From Seminavis robusta (taxonomy: Eukaryota > Bacillariophyta > Bacillariophyceae > Naviculales > Naviculaceae): a stretch of 64,000 nucleotides of DNA. The number at the start of each line of letters is the position of its first letter. Position 1 is the stretch's first letter. Shown in pieces: positions 21,501 to 31,028 of this stretch. Below the pieces are notes generated by a model. The model had not been told where the DNA came from and ran no database searches. It worked only from the letters and a program-made list of their open reading frames with translations. The DNA is taken from assembly GCA_903772945.1 (NCBI GenBank), contig CAICTM010000145.1:42755-106754 (forward strand). The letters are read 5' to 3'. Both the position numbers and the translations under genes were made by a program.

Positions 21501-22938
21501 TTACAATCTGTCAAACATGAGAGCTGCATCGCTAGCGTCTTTGGTAATTCCTACCCTTCCGCGGCAGCAGCCAGCAGGCGGTGGTACGATGGGAGAGGGA
21601 CCCATGCGATTCGCACCGTCTCCGCACGAACCATCCCTTGAAGCAGAGTTGTCAATGCTAGACGAAAAGGATAAGCAAGCCTACCGCGCCTTGAAGCAAA
21701 AGTGGAACTCGAGACAGGCAAAGCAATCATCGAAGAAGGCATTTGAACTGCCTATCTCGTGGCATTTTCGCTTCTTGTACTATACTGCCCGAAATAGTAA
21801 TTCGAGACGGGATGACAACTTTTCAGAGGATCGTGCGTGGGCGGCGGAGAGAAAGTTGAAGAAGCGATTTGTCATGTTGAGCATCCTTCAGGTACGGACA
21901 CAGCTACAGACCAAGACTCTTTTCCCCGTGCCCGGGCTCTACAGTAAGGACAAACACGCAATGTTTTACATGCGGCCCTCGCGTTACTTTCCGAATAAAA
22001 CGTCCGCGAGAGCAATCATTGATAACTTGATCTACGTTATCAATACAATGACCAACAACAGTTTCCATGCTCAAAAGGAAGGCATCGGGTTCATTGCGTG
22101 TATGGATAAGTGGAAGATGAAGAACTTTGACGTGAATTACTGCTACCAGTTTATGATGGCATTGCAGGGGTTTATGGTTCCAGTCAAGACTCAGCTATTC
22201 TTGATTGTGAATCCACCCAGCTGGTTTGGTGGCATTTGGACAATCATGAGGCCAATGCTGGCGCCTTCCTTTCGGAAGCGTGTGAAAATAGTGCCAGAGT
22301 CAAAGATTCACAAGTACCTGGCTCCTGGCTTCGAACAATTCCTGCCTGACGACATGAAGAGTGGCCGAGCCAACACGGATGCAATGGTGGAAGATTTCAT
22401 TGCATATCGCGTGTGTGTTGAGAGGCATCTGCTCAGACGATTGAAGCAGATGAAGAACAACAAGGGCGAAGGTGAATCTACTACGGACACGATGTCGATG
22501 TCAATGTCGCATAGAGACATGATGTCAATTTCCCATTCTGCCTATCGCCAACGCAACCGTGATCCACAGGATCACTCTCGTGTCCGATCGTCAGACAACA
22601 TCCGTGAAAGTCCCATTATGGAAGATTTTGACGAGTTCGACGACGATGAAGGTCTTAGTACGTTGTTTGACGATGATCGAGAAGACGATGACGACGATTT
22701 GATGAGCATGAGTCGAAGCTCTGGTAGTGGCAAGCTTTCGTTCTGCAGCCGAGATCGAATCAACTTTGATGATGACGACGATGATGACGACGCCTCGATC
22801 CACTGTGACATTGAAGATGACGAGATGCTGGCTGAAGAAGACATGAAGCAGCCACCAAAACGGTCACCAAGTGGTGGTTCGTTGGCTCTTTCAGAAATCT
22901 CTGTCTCAGTTTCTTCTGCTGCGAGTAGTTCTGGTTGA
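18526..22938 (+). CDS. CRAL-TRIO (Sec14-like) lipid-binding protein with long disordered N-terminus and RQxS repeats
   Basis: The protein has 1,470 residues from the ATG at 18526; the frame is open upstream but without an earlier in-frame ATG. Residues 1-500 are low-complexity Ser/Thr/Gln/Asn/His. A coiled coil follows (about 531-585, repeating QEREAQLEQREARV). Between about 661 and 822 there are 13 R-Q-x-S sites, the first six inside near-perfect copies of QKRNTLERQNS. The folded domain lies near 1080-1260: MFYMRPSRYFPNKT, then IGFIACMDKWKMKNF, then FLIVNPPSWFGGIWTIMRPM, the order expected of CRAL-TRIO/Sec14 lipid-exchange domains. The C-terminus is strongly acidic (runs of Asp) with MSMSMS/MSISHS stretches. 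Sec14 proteins bind or present phosphoinositides and other lipids at membranes. R-x-x-S sites are typical basophilic kinase targets, so regulation by phosphorylation is inferred. No intron is needed. Confidence 0.85.
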   Translation: MDQEDSSFKLKDCTTSASSTNGTDVTTSTSSGTGTSSSIGDLEQDQDVQEQDTSNACTSTSDIGRARLDQAELDQADQEDQVDGDLRNGRAVVTTSTSRTSRTSRTSRTIPSHPLKQPLALRRSVTTGTAPSAVPSVSLLDKNSRPPATGMSSTGTTGFTGRSSSTGTLPSLPAADRDKQLKEQEVQRRRQFIAAMQTSPSPRSTCSAPLQPATHSTPTSTSTSRLPRHPNTPTNTQRKPALPYRPASSASNQQQQQQQQDTNSTSNTDADADANKHADTVQKYLAQHNPIRKQTLAQNQNQHQNHAQTQHRAKTQNHAQHQNTHAQNQNNNNHMDMSRSSTSNQTTGSTSIQSSKLLIQQESRRLRLRALDIRSRSTTGSQEQQDDDHDNDDHHHDNHQTHGAEGDDYSASSRHSLHENDDENDDDDIPVLSRPGAFSVQGDEATRRDRFAAELAQKSAVLTQHEVSLPPPPPPASASNTSPRPDTRNLRRHMTRKLSQEEIVSIAQAVLVPDQDQLFATDFHNNAGGSEQLLAWTQRELDLQEREAQLEQREARVAQQEATLAERAAKLQAWEEDLQRQEEMLSGHIRQAHPLAVIVAQIDHDQDDNNLKPPPLKPAKSFDGTFKAPSLNITKSLGSMFQKSQRQLGGVLGKQLSQKRIPLERQNSQKRNTLERQNSQKRNTLERQNSQKRDTLERQNSQKRNTLERQNSQKRNTLERQSSQKRSMQRQPSLKEFFERQDSKRSLGRQNSKKSLGRQNSQKSMGRQDSQKQPPSTRKAPPPQMLGRQLSQKVVTVSRDNDKSLADVRTQLRRQHSLKQFGSAEKSDFNWKKAGKSLRKLRHSFEKDSSNHSYGTKRSDGSLLDEGSDCDLSEEMSVHTAPMKLKSPPPGIIADVALSPHQPAKKPPPVLMVDHSTSLNSNDTRSSDGLPSRLMPDDVDDAQSVLTTSVATVSTHALDASAVLSPEYGRQQERRQSAGDNNSTGGRPRRNSYNLSNMRAASLASLVIPTLPRQQPAGGGTMGEGPMRFAPSPHEPSLEAELSMLDEKDKQAYRALKQKWNSRQAKQSSKKAFELPISWHFRFLYYTARNSNSRRDDNFSEDRAWAAERKLKKRFVMLSILQVRTQLQTKTLFPVPGLYSKDKHAMFYMRPSRYFPNKTSARAIIDNLIYVINTMTNNSFHAQKEGIGFIACMDKWKMKNFDVNYCYQFMMALQGFMVPVKTQLFLIVNPPSWFGGIWTIMRPMLAPSFRKRVKIVPESKIHKYLAPGFEQFLPDDMKSGRANTDAMVEDFIAYRVCVERHLLRRLKQMKNNKGEGESTTDTMSMSMSHRDMMSISHSAYRQRNRDPQDHSRVRSSDNIRESPIMEDFDEFDDDEGLSTLFDDDREDDDDDLMSMSRSSGSGKLSFCSRDRINFDDDDDDDDASIHCDIEDDEMLAEEDMKQPPKRSPSGGSLALSEISVSVSSAASSSG
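20500..20845 (+). repeat. In-frame 36-bp coding repeat (QKRNTLERQNS)
   Basis: About six near-identical 36-base units at 20500-20700 (alternating ACTCGC/TCTCAG-type third-base variants) are followed by degenerate units to about 20845. Each unit encodes twelve residues with an R-Q-N-S core. Confidence 0.9.
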
Positions 22939-23613
22939 GTGTCTTTATTAATAATAATAAAGATCATGTCAAAACGACTCTGATCAACTCTTCCGGATAG
23001 TGTGCACGACTGCCGCACATGCCTTTCGTAGTTGAATGCAGAACTGAAGTGATGATGCAAGCTGAGATCTGCTGTCGGTCCCAGCCACAGGACCGCATGT
23101 TGACGATCGATTAGCGACAAAGCTGCAGCCCAGGTGTGGGTTTGCCGATGAGGCAGGTTTATTGAAGTACAAATCGAAGCAAGTACTAATATCGATTTTT
23201 CAGAGCCTCTGGTACCTAACGAGCCCAAAAGGTCTCACTTCTGGACTTTATGGTTGCTGCAAGGATATATCTATCGGCTCGTCCTTTGCCATTAGGTCGA
23301 CCCGACCACCACACAAAAATAGGCACGATGCCTCTCCTGTATGTAAATGTCATACGATACGAATCTTCAATCTTCTAGCCAATGTCAGTCTATGAAGTAG
23401 TGATTATTACAGTATTGCCAAAATCTTGAGCAAGTTATGCGTCGTGATCAATACGTTATGGTTGTTGAGTGGTTCACTCTTTCGTTTGTTTTGCGTGCTG
23501 GATTCCCTTTTCGTTGCTTGTCCCCCGAGACATACTACAGTAGTATCCGTCCAAATCGAATCGAATCGATTGGAGCGATATTATATTCCATCTATTTTGC
23601 AGGTAGGACGCGT
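22939..23613. other. Convergent intergenic region
   Basis: Between two converging 3' ends. A TTATTAATAATAATAAAG stretch at about 22945-22963 is a plausible poly(A) signal region for the CRAL-TRIO gene. A small ATCGAATCGAATCGATT repeat lies near 23557. No gene is supported. Confidence 0.55.
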
Positions 23614-24969
23614 TTAGTCGTCCACATGGAGTAGCTTATGCATTTGTACTTTCCATCCATGGCCCAAGTCCATTTCATGTGCTTGTCCCTGTTTGGAGCT
23701 GTGCAGGAGTCTCCATTTGTGTGGGGGAGGCGTGTCATTGTTGCTGTCGTTGTTGACGTTGTAGTTCTCCATGGCAGGAAGAATCTCTTGTAGTTTGGAT
23801 TGAATGTCCATTGGAATGGCGTTGGTATCAGTGACATGTCGGAGGCGTCTTCGATTGCCATCATCCTGTTGGTTTTCGTTTTGGGGTGGATTTGCAGGAT
23901 TGGGTGACGAGACTTCGGTTGATTCGATGCTTCCGTATAGATCCGCTAGGAATTGGTAGTTGGTTTCGTCTGGTTGCATATTGTTTTTGGGACTGCTGGT
24001 GTAGTCCATGCAGTTTCCCAGGTCCTTATTGAAAAAGTCTTCATCGGTGTGAGGCAGTCCAAAAGAATGTCCCATTTCGTGACACATGGTGTATCGCCGT
24101 TGCGCGTCGGAAGCTCGTGCGAGGTAGAATTCGTTCATTTTGGAGGTAGAAGCGACGATAAAGTTCATTTGTAGAATGGCAATGTTGATTCCTTTCCACT
24201 GAGTGTCTCCGTAGTTTCCATTGCAGATTTTGGAAGCTCCGGAAACGGCATCACATTTGGGATCAGGATCAGCCTGTCTTACGGTAAGAACGAGCGCATC
24301 GGGAGTTCCATCATCCCAGTCGTCGACCACGAGTGGGAATATTTCATCCCAGGACTCATCTGCTGATAGAGCATTGAGTATGGTGAGCTGCAGTCCATCA
24401 TTGGATCCTCTGTTTCTCCACTTGGCAACTTCACCGGGAGTCAATCCATCAAATGGATCGCTGTCACTCATCCACGGAGGTCGTGCTCCAATTCCCGGGA
24501 TTTGAATACCTTCTCCGTCACCCGTGTACCTCAAGACTAAGTACAGTGTCAAGACACCCACTCCAATGATAGCACAAGGGATCACGGAGGTACAGAGTCG
24601 TCGTCTCCAGGAAGGAGTGGCAACGGCAGCTTGTTGCTCTCGTGCGGCCAAAGCTCGTTCTTCGGCCAACGCGTACTGCCGCGCCAAATCCTCGTCGCAC
24701 GCCAGCTGGGCATCTTCCGGGGTCAAACGTGGGTCTTCCATACTTTCCACGGGGGGCAAGTGTGCGTTCTGTTGCTGGTGCTCTCGCTGCAATCGTTCTT
24801 CTCGTCGGCACTGCTCTTCAATGTCACGAGCGTATTGCGCGTCTTGTTCTTCTTGTTGGAGGCGTAGTGCCAAGGCAGCGTCATCGTCGACATGTCTAGT
24901 ACTGCGGTAGTGTTCCAGCATGGCGGCTTCGTCGTTCAGCATGGATTCCGTTGGAGCTGATGGCATCAT
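23614..24969 (-). CDS. Membrane-anchored metzincin-type zinc metalloprotease
   Basis: The first ATG of the frame is complementary to 24967-24969, giving 451 residues without introns. A soluble N-terminus of about 120 residues has Ala/Leu/Glu-rich helices (DDDAALALRLQQEEQDAQYA and EDAQLACDEDLARQYALAEE) resembling ubiquitin-interacting motifs. One membrane helix follows (CAIIGVGVLTLYLVLRY, about 125-147), then a lumenal or outer domain with HEMGHSFGLPH near residue 294. This is the HExxHxxGxxH zinc site of metzincins. A downstream Met in CMDYTSS could be the Met-turn. Topology is type II. The substrate is unknown; cell-wall or surface protein turnover is possible. The tail is polar and His/Gln-rich. 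The UIM-like reading is uncertain. Confidence 0.8.
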   Translation of the reverse strand: MMPSAPTESMLNDEAAMLEHYRSTRHVDDDAALALRLQQEEQDAQYARDIEEQCRREERLQREHQQQNAHLPPVESMEDPRLTPEDAQLACDEDLARQYALAEERALAAREQQAAVATPSWRRRLCTSVIPCAIIGVGVLTLYLVLRYTGDGEGIQIPGIGARPPWMSDSDPFDGLTPGEVAKWRNRGSNDGLQLTILNALSADESWDEIFPLVVDDWDDGTPDALVLTVRQADPDPKCDAVSGASKICNGNYGDTQWKGINIAILQMNFIVASTSKMNEFYLARASDAQRRYTMCHEMGHSFGLPHTDEDFFNKDLGNCMDYTSSPKNNMQPDETNYQFLADLYGSIESTEVSSPNPANPPQNENQQDDGNRRRLRHVTDTNAIPMDIQSKLQEILPAMENYNVNNDSNNDTPPPHKWRLLHSSKQGQAHEMDLGHGWKVQMHKLLHVDD

Positions 24970-25625
24970 TGTGAAAGGACAGGACACTAGCTAGTAGTAG
25001 AAAGAGAGAGAGGAAGAGACAGATTTGACAAGATCAAAGTAAGTCGTTGCAAAATGAACGATTGATTGATGGATCGACTAGCTAGTACATGTAGTAGCCT
25101 GAGCCAGTCATTGGTCGTGTGGGGTCGAGAGGATGTTGCTGCTGCTGATGCCGCTGCTGATGCCCTCGCTGTTTGGTTTCCAAAGTGTTGGCCGGTTTAG
25201 ACTGGTTTTGTGGGAAACACACACGTTCATCGTCGCTTCCGGATAAACGGCATTGAAAGACACCGTTTAAACATGTTCAAAGTACTCTAATTCTGACAGT
25301 GCCAAGTTGTTGGCAGGCGTTTTGTCAAGTCGTGGACATCAACCAGGACAAAACTTTGTAAAATTGGAAGTTGAGGTAATACGACATTATAGAAACAACA
25401 CTACGCTATCCCTTCGCTTACACTCATTTGGGTACTATTACCAGTACCTAATCTACCTGATTGAAGCGGTTTTGCTGGGTAAAAAGCACAAGGCAATACA
25501 ATAAACCTGATGAGCTGTCATATCCTCAACACTAATACATTTCCTTAGAAACAGCAACGGTAGCTAGACTACTAGCTAGTACGTGCACAGACCTTCTGCG
25601 ATCACCAAAAGAAGGGCCAACCACC
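24970..25625. promoter_or_regulatory. Divergent intergenic region
   Basis: About 650 bases separate the start codons of the protease and LRR genes, so both promoters should be here. It contains GCTGCTGATGCC repeats near 25137-25165 and CTAGCTAGTACATGTAGTAG near 25078. No specific factor site is claimed. Confidence 0.45.
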
Positions 25626-28109
25626 ATGAATACTGATAATAGCGATGACGACTTTGAGCTGATGAAGATTGTGGAACGGAGGATTGCAGAAGCAGTTGAA
25701 GAACAAAGCAATTCCCAAGTAATAAGAGGACATGATCAACTTGTAGGGAATCGACAACATCCGAGGGAGCATCTGACTGCACTTGGCCTACATAATAATA
25801 ATAATGCAAAGAGTAGCGGTAGCCATGAGAATGATGGCTTTGACTTGATGGAAATCGTAGCCCAAAGAGCCGCTGATGCCAGAGAGGCTATTGACTCTGC
25901 ACAGGCTCAAGAGCCGGGTTGCCCAAAGTCCCACCATCAGGCTTTGCGTCCAGTGAGAAGTCTCATGGGTGTTATGGAATTACAAGAGCAAAACGATAAT
26001 ATTCCAAGCTCAAGTGTTGCTATGACGTTCTTGAGTCGCATGCCAAATCTCACAGAAATGTTTTTACAGCCAGGAGCCTATCCTGTTAATGGGATCGACG
26101 CATGTCTTGAAGAAGAAGATGAATCTTCGGGATCCAATAATGAAGATGACAACTGGGAGGAAGAAGATATCCAAGCTGTCGCATATCCCATCGACCATCA
26201 GGGTTTGGAAGAATTGCTCCCCAGTGGAGTCCCCTTTATCCCAAGGGACAGAGCTGCTTGGAAGAGAAAGCTTATGTGTTATGTTTCACTGCAAATGATT
26301 ATTGGCATGCTCATTGTGGTCACATTCCTTGTGGTTTTTGTTGTGGTAAATCGAATTATCGGCACCAGTCATTCAGTCACAGAAAAGGGAGTTGTTAGGG
26401 TTCCAGTGCTGCCCGCAGCCACACAAGCACCAACAAGTTCAAGTTCGGTCCATGGCCTTCTGGCATCTCTTAATCTTCCGGACTACACCTTGGAAGCTCT
26501 AAAAGACCACAGATCTCCCGAACACACGGCTTATGAATGGCTGGTGGAGAACCAAATGAACCATTCAATCTATCCCAATTGGAGGCTGACCCAAATTTTT
26601 GCTTTGGCTACCTTCTTCTTCTCCACCAGGGGAGACTTTTGGGTGAATCATCACGGCTGGTTAGACTGGGATGTACATGAGTGCAACTGGGAACAGCGAT
26701 CCTTTACTCCTAACTACATGCAGTGTGATGATTCTGGGCATATAAAAGGTTTGACCTTTTATGGAAACAAGCTAGATGGAACCATTCTACCAGAGCTATC
26801 CCTTTTGAGTGCAGATTTGGAGCTTTTGGAATTGTCAGCGAACATGGAATTGAAAGGGCAGATCCCAACGGAAATTGGGTTACTAACAAAGCTGACATCG
26901 ATGCACACAGCCATTACAGCGCTTTCAGGAACAATTCCTACAGAGCTGGGTCTCCTGTCAGAGTTGAGGTTGCTTAGCCTTGGGGGGACCGGAATATGCG
27001 GGACTGTTCCCAAGGAACTGGGCAATTTAGGTTGCCTAACAGACATAGAATTCACAAGCATGACCCAGCTGACAGGTACGCTTCTACTGTGTGTTGCAAC
27101 TTGGCATGAATTTGTCATCACTAATATGCTGAACTCCATATACCATTACAAGGCACAGTCCCTTCAGCAATATTCAAACTAACAGACTTGACATCTTTTA
27201 CGATATGGGATTGCCCTAAACTGGCCTCAGAGAAACTTCTGCCCAAAGTTGTTGAAAGCTTTCCCCAGCTTGAGATTCTCATGCTAATAAGCAACATGGC
27301 TGATGATGTCAATGCCCGAGTACCCAGTAAGTCATCTTTAATTTGTTGTACCAGACAAGGCATCTACCTTTCACTCATCTCTGTACACCAAGCTGAAATT
27401 GTGAGGTTGTCCAATCTTACAATGTTGTCCCTTGAGGAGTGGAACCTTGGAGGATTGCTTCCAAGCCAACTTGGGCAAATGACACAGCTAGTAAGTAAAG
27501 CAATCAGATAGATTGGTTCTCTAGAGTGGTATGTTTACAGTTCTTTCCCGCACTTGATCTTCTTCATAGACTTATCTATCCCTAAAGGAGAATTCTCTTT
27601 CAGGACACCTTCCACCAGAATTATCAAGGATAAGAAGTAAGTCCTCATGTCTGGGATGTTTTGAAAATGGTTAGCTTAGTTTACCTTACTCTTTTCATGC
27701 CAGTGCAGACTTGATTTGGCTAGACATTAATTCCAACCAGCTAGAGGGCAAGCTCCCGCCAGGCTTGTTTTCAAGCCTAACTGCGTTGATTTTTCTTTTC
27801 ATAAATGGGAACAGATTCACTGGAACCATTCCAAGTGAGATTGGTCTCATGTCCAACCTTCAGCATGTACAACTGCATGAAACAGGCTTGTCTGGAACAA
27901 TACCCACAGAGCTCCTTGCCTTGACCAAGTTGACAACCTTAATGGTCACGAATACATCCTTGTCTGGGAGCATCCCTAAGCAGCTGTGTGGCATGATGCG
28001 TGGTTATGAAAGGGAATGCCATGCATCACATGGCTGCACGGGCAAAGAGACCACCACAAATGTGTTCCAAGGCACCTTACTTTGCGGATGCAGCTGTGAT
28101 CCATGCTGA
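25626..28109 (+). CDS. LRR single-pass membrane protein of the diatom type
   Basis: Exons read: 25626-27075, 27153-27326, 27393-27490, 27570-27636, 27709-28109; joined they give about 729 residues in one frame. The cytosolic N-terminus has two copies of an acidic motif, DDDFELMKIVERR and NDGFDLMEIVAQR. A membrane helix (about 217-242, MIIGMLIVVTFLVVFVVV) precedes an ectodomain. The ectodomain begins with a Trp/Cys-rich cap (RGDFWVNHHGWLDWDVHECNW) like the N-terminal LRR cap and continues with plant-like repeats (LSGTIPTELGLLSELRLLSL). A Cys-rich end (LLCGCSCDPC) closes it. There is no kinase domain. Short exons after the first each cover roughly one or two repeats. Plant-type LRRs bind peptides or glycans, so a recognition role is plausible but the ligand is unknown. 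The ATG has a good CCACC context. Confidence 0.85.
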
Positions 28110-30068
28110 TGAATGCAATGCTAGAGACAAGCTTTGCGGGGTCCACTGAGACATAAATGAGTGGCTTTAAGAAGGGCAATCCGGGTTTAGGAATAGTGTG
28201 TTGGCATTGACAGTGGCAAGACTTTGCAAGAGACCATAGAGCGTAGAGCTCTCCGAGTGAGTGGGAAGTTTACTTGCTTCTTCCGCCAGGGCCTGCTGCA
28301 AAGACAGGAAGGAGAACGGTCAACTTGGAATACAGATTCGATTCGACGATGAACAGTTGGGAACTGTTTCCAATAGTGGCAAAAGTCTTGTACGAAAGCT
28401 CCTCGTGCACCAAGACGAGAGGCTATACGCAGAGAAAAGTGGTGCGTCACGAGCGGATGGAGTCAACTGTGTTACCTTAGCGACAGATACTATAGTACGT
28501 CGCTATATACTACATACGCCGCCGTGTGCGGTCCTAGCTGAGAACGGGGGCGTTCGAGCCGATGGGGAATACTATCAAAGCACAGGGGCAGGTTTGCAGG
28601 GCCCTCTCAAACTTTGGTGGCGAATTGGGACAAGGTGCTTTTAAAAGGTGCTGGAGAGATTCCTGGAAACAAACATTGAGTCGGACGAGTTGTGGGATTC
28701 GGCCCTGGTTTGCATCTTTATGATGAAATAATCTTGATCGTTTTGCCGAGTCTGATATTTCTCTGTTGTTCTCTTCTATCGTGGAGCGCCAAATATCAGA
28801 ATCCTCTGTACAAATATCCTTGAGAACATGTCAAGGGCTGCCGACCTATCCACGTCGCAGAAAGAGGCGAGGCTGCGCCGTAGATCTCAAATATCATCGA
28901 TGAAGGCATCTGAGGTGCGGGTAGCTCGCATGCTTGGTTGGAAGTGAGTGTTCATTGGCTGGCCACCAGTTTCCTGTAATAAATGAGGTGTACGCGGCGT
29001 ACCTAGTATCTTCAAGGGGCCAGCCGAACTCCATGGAGGTGGCAGATTCATGTGCAAAGAAACTTTCTACTGCGAGAGAACACAAATGGGTGCCTCGCCC
29101 TGGTGAATAAGGTAGAATCGGCAAGGACTTTGAGCGAGAAGAAGAAGCAGTCGTCGAAGCAGCCACAAAGCTGCGAATCCTTCGTTCTGCTGAAGCAGGC
29201 CTTTACCACGTATACGCCAATGGGTGAGGGATGCAGTGCGCTTTACAAGAACCTCGGAACGAAGATTGATGTCAGCTCTGCAACCTACAACTTGGCAAGG
29301 CACTGCACAACATGCTGGGGATTCTCGATGGAGCCCTTGCACGCCATAGAAGTGCTCTCGCGTTGGTTCGGGGGCTCGGCACCGGTAGCCATGGCCGTGA
29401 CCTTGGCGTCTCGGCCCCTCCTTAGTTGTTGGCATTGCATCGGTTCTATATTTTGGACCAAGGGCGCCACCCTTGGATTCACTCAAACATGCTATGCTCG
29501 TAGCTCGCTACCGCACGTGAATGAATCGAATCAATCAAACCCGGCCGAGAATGCAGCAGCTGGTATGGTACCTGGTACATTGCAACCATGCTCTCGAGCA
29601 GGCTCCGATTGGTTTGTGAATCCAAGAAGGGGATCTACCTTCCCGACACAACTTCTTTGCCCGTACCATCTCTTGGTTTGATTCCACATCATGGAGGATG
29701 CTCTTAAATTCCGCCGTGCATGTAGCATTTTGAGATCGCTTTGGTAATTCAATCGCGAATTTGTGCATGCTTGGTTCCGTATACGGTGGAATGGAATGGA
29801 AGTTCAATCCCCCGAGATTGTTTCTCACCATGCACCTGGTTGAGCACCACTTTTCCGTCGAAATTTACTAGTATGATGATGAGGAATCAGCCAAGCATTC
29901 GCCAATGGCGGTCTCCGTGGACTGCCGAATATACGCAAGACAATGGAATCGAATCAATAAGGCATACCGGTACGTCGATTTGATGCGCATCACTTTGCAA
30001 AAACAGAAAAGCTAAGTAGTTGTATTTTGTATGCATGGTTATTAAATAATTCATTTGTCGTGCTCCTT
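28110..30068. other. Convergent intergenic region with scattered open frames
   Basis: Nearly 2 kb between converging genes. It starts with a 38-base element shared with 50486-50523. Overlapping open stretches on both strands at 29050-29830 have no start, splice pattern or family I recognise. They may be a decayed gene or mobile element. Confidence 0.4.
28131..28168 (+). repeat. Dispersed 38-bp element, copy 1
   Basis: The run starting GCTTTGCGGG and ending GTGGCTTT matches 50486-50523 at 34 of 38 positions with no gaps. It lies just after the LRR stop codon. Confidence 0.75.
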
Positions 30069-31028
30069 TTACTGCACCAATTGTAGCTCCCCCAGCCCTT
30101 CTCGCACCAGTATAGGTTCTCCTCTTGTCGCACTGAGATCAAAAATGGTGGATCCATCGTAGGGTCTTGTACCTGCGTCTACGACAAAGTCGACCTGGTT
30201 ACACCACGAAGCGTTCATGTCGACTTGACAATCAATCAATTGCGTGCTGGGTGTCATGAAATCATCGTCATCGTCGTCCATTCCCAGAATGGGCAGCGAG
30301 GATACCAAGAGGGGCATGCCATCGAGTAAATCATCTTGCAGATACCTCAAGACGGGATCATTGGGTATTCGAACACCTAGAGTTTGTCGTTTCCAGGAAT
30401 GTTTTCCTCCTTTGATATCCATGACAATTCCATTGGGCAGTGTGTTTTTAGCGGGTAGAATGAAGGTATATGGGCCAGGCAAGTTTTTCTTGAGTACCTT
30501 GAAAGCTGCCTTGTCAATGCCAAAGCAGAATTCATCAATGGTTTTCAAATTGGAACAAAGCAAACTAAGTGGTTTCTTGCAGTCTTGAATCCCCTTGATG
30601 CGCAGCAACCGCTCCAGTCCTTGCTTGCTGTCCAGTGGGGTCACGAATCCGTAGCCCGTATCCGTCGGTAGCACACCCACGCCTCCCCGCTGCAAAATAT
30701 CGACCAAATCCATCGTCTTCCACGCATCTTCGCCATCGGCGGACACGGAAATGTACTCTGTCTGAGAAACTACGCGGGGAGGTGGCTGGAACTTCATGCG
30801 GGTTCCAAATAGACAACTTTTATTTCTACTACTAGTAGTAATACTGCTTTTGCTAGTACATGTAGAAGCAGTAGCACTTGGAACAAAAGCAACGGTCGCG
30901 GGACTGCCAGAACTGTAATGAGCTTCCGCAAACGCAAGCACCGCCAAACTTGACAAGACAATCAGCAGCTCAGGCATACTGTGTGCCATGCATATGGAGG
31001 TCCTCATGCCTTTAGTAGATACTCTCAT
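30069..31028 (-). CDS. YciO/Sua5-family (YrdC-domain) protein, probably plastid targeted
   Basis: The frame has 319 residues from the ATG complementary to 31026-31028. The first 45 residues hold a hydrophobic signal (MPELLIVLSSLAVLAFAEA) followed by ATVAFVPS. The Phe in this setting matches the diatom plastid motif, so import into the plastid is likely. The YrdC-like domain covers about residues 95-315: GVGVLPTDTGYGFV, then RIKGIQDCKKPLSLLC with the conserved K-P-x-S segment, LPGPYTFILPA, and LGVRIPNDPVLRYL. TsaC/Sua5 enzymes make threonylcarbamoyl-AMP for the t6A37 modification of tRNAs. The K-K-P-L-S-L form is closer to the YciO branch, whose activity is less certain. It is intronless. The upstream Met residues at positions 8, 14 and 18 are alternative starts. 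Confidence 0.8.
   Translation of the reverse strand: MRVSTKGMRTSICMAHSMPELLIVLSSLAVLAFAEAHYSSGSPATVAFVPSATASTCTSKSSITTSSRNKSCLFGTRMKFQPPPRVVSQTEYISVSADGEDAWKTMDLVDILQRGGVGVLPTDTGYGFVTPLDSKQGLERLLRIKGIQDCKKPLSLLCSNLKTIDEFCFGIDKAAFKVLKKNLPGPYTFILPAKNTLPNGIVMDIKGGKHSWKRQTLGVRIPNDPVLRYLQDDLLDGMPLLVSSLPILGMDDDDDDFMTPSTQLIDCQVDMNASWCNQVDFVVDAGTRPYDGSTIFDLSATRGEPILVREGLGELQLVQ

Noticed and set aside
29052-29681. Plus-strand 209-codon frame without a convincing ATG
   Set aside because: No recognised domain. The opposite strand is also open over the same bases, so it cannot be told from chance in GC-rich DNA.
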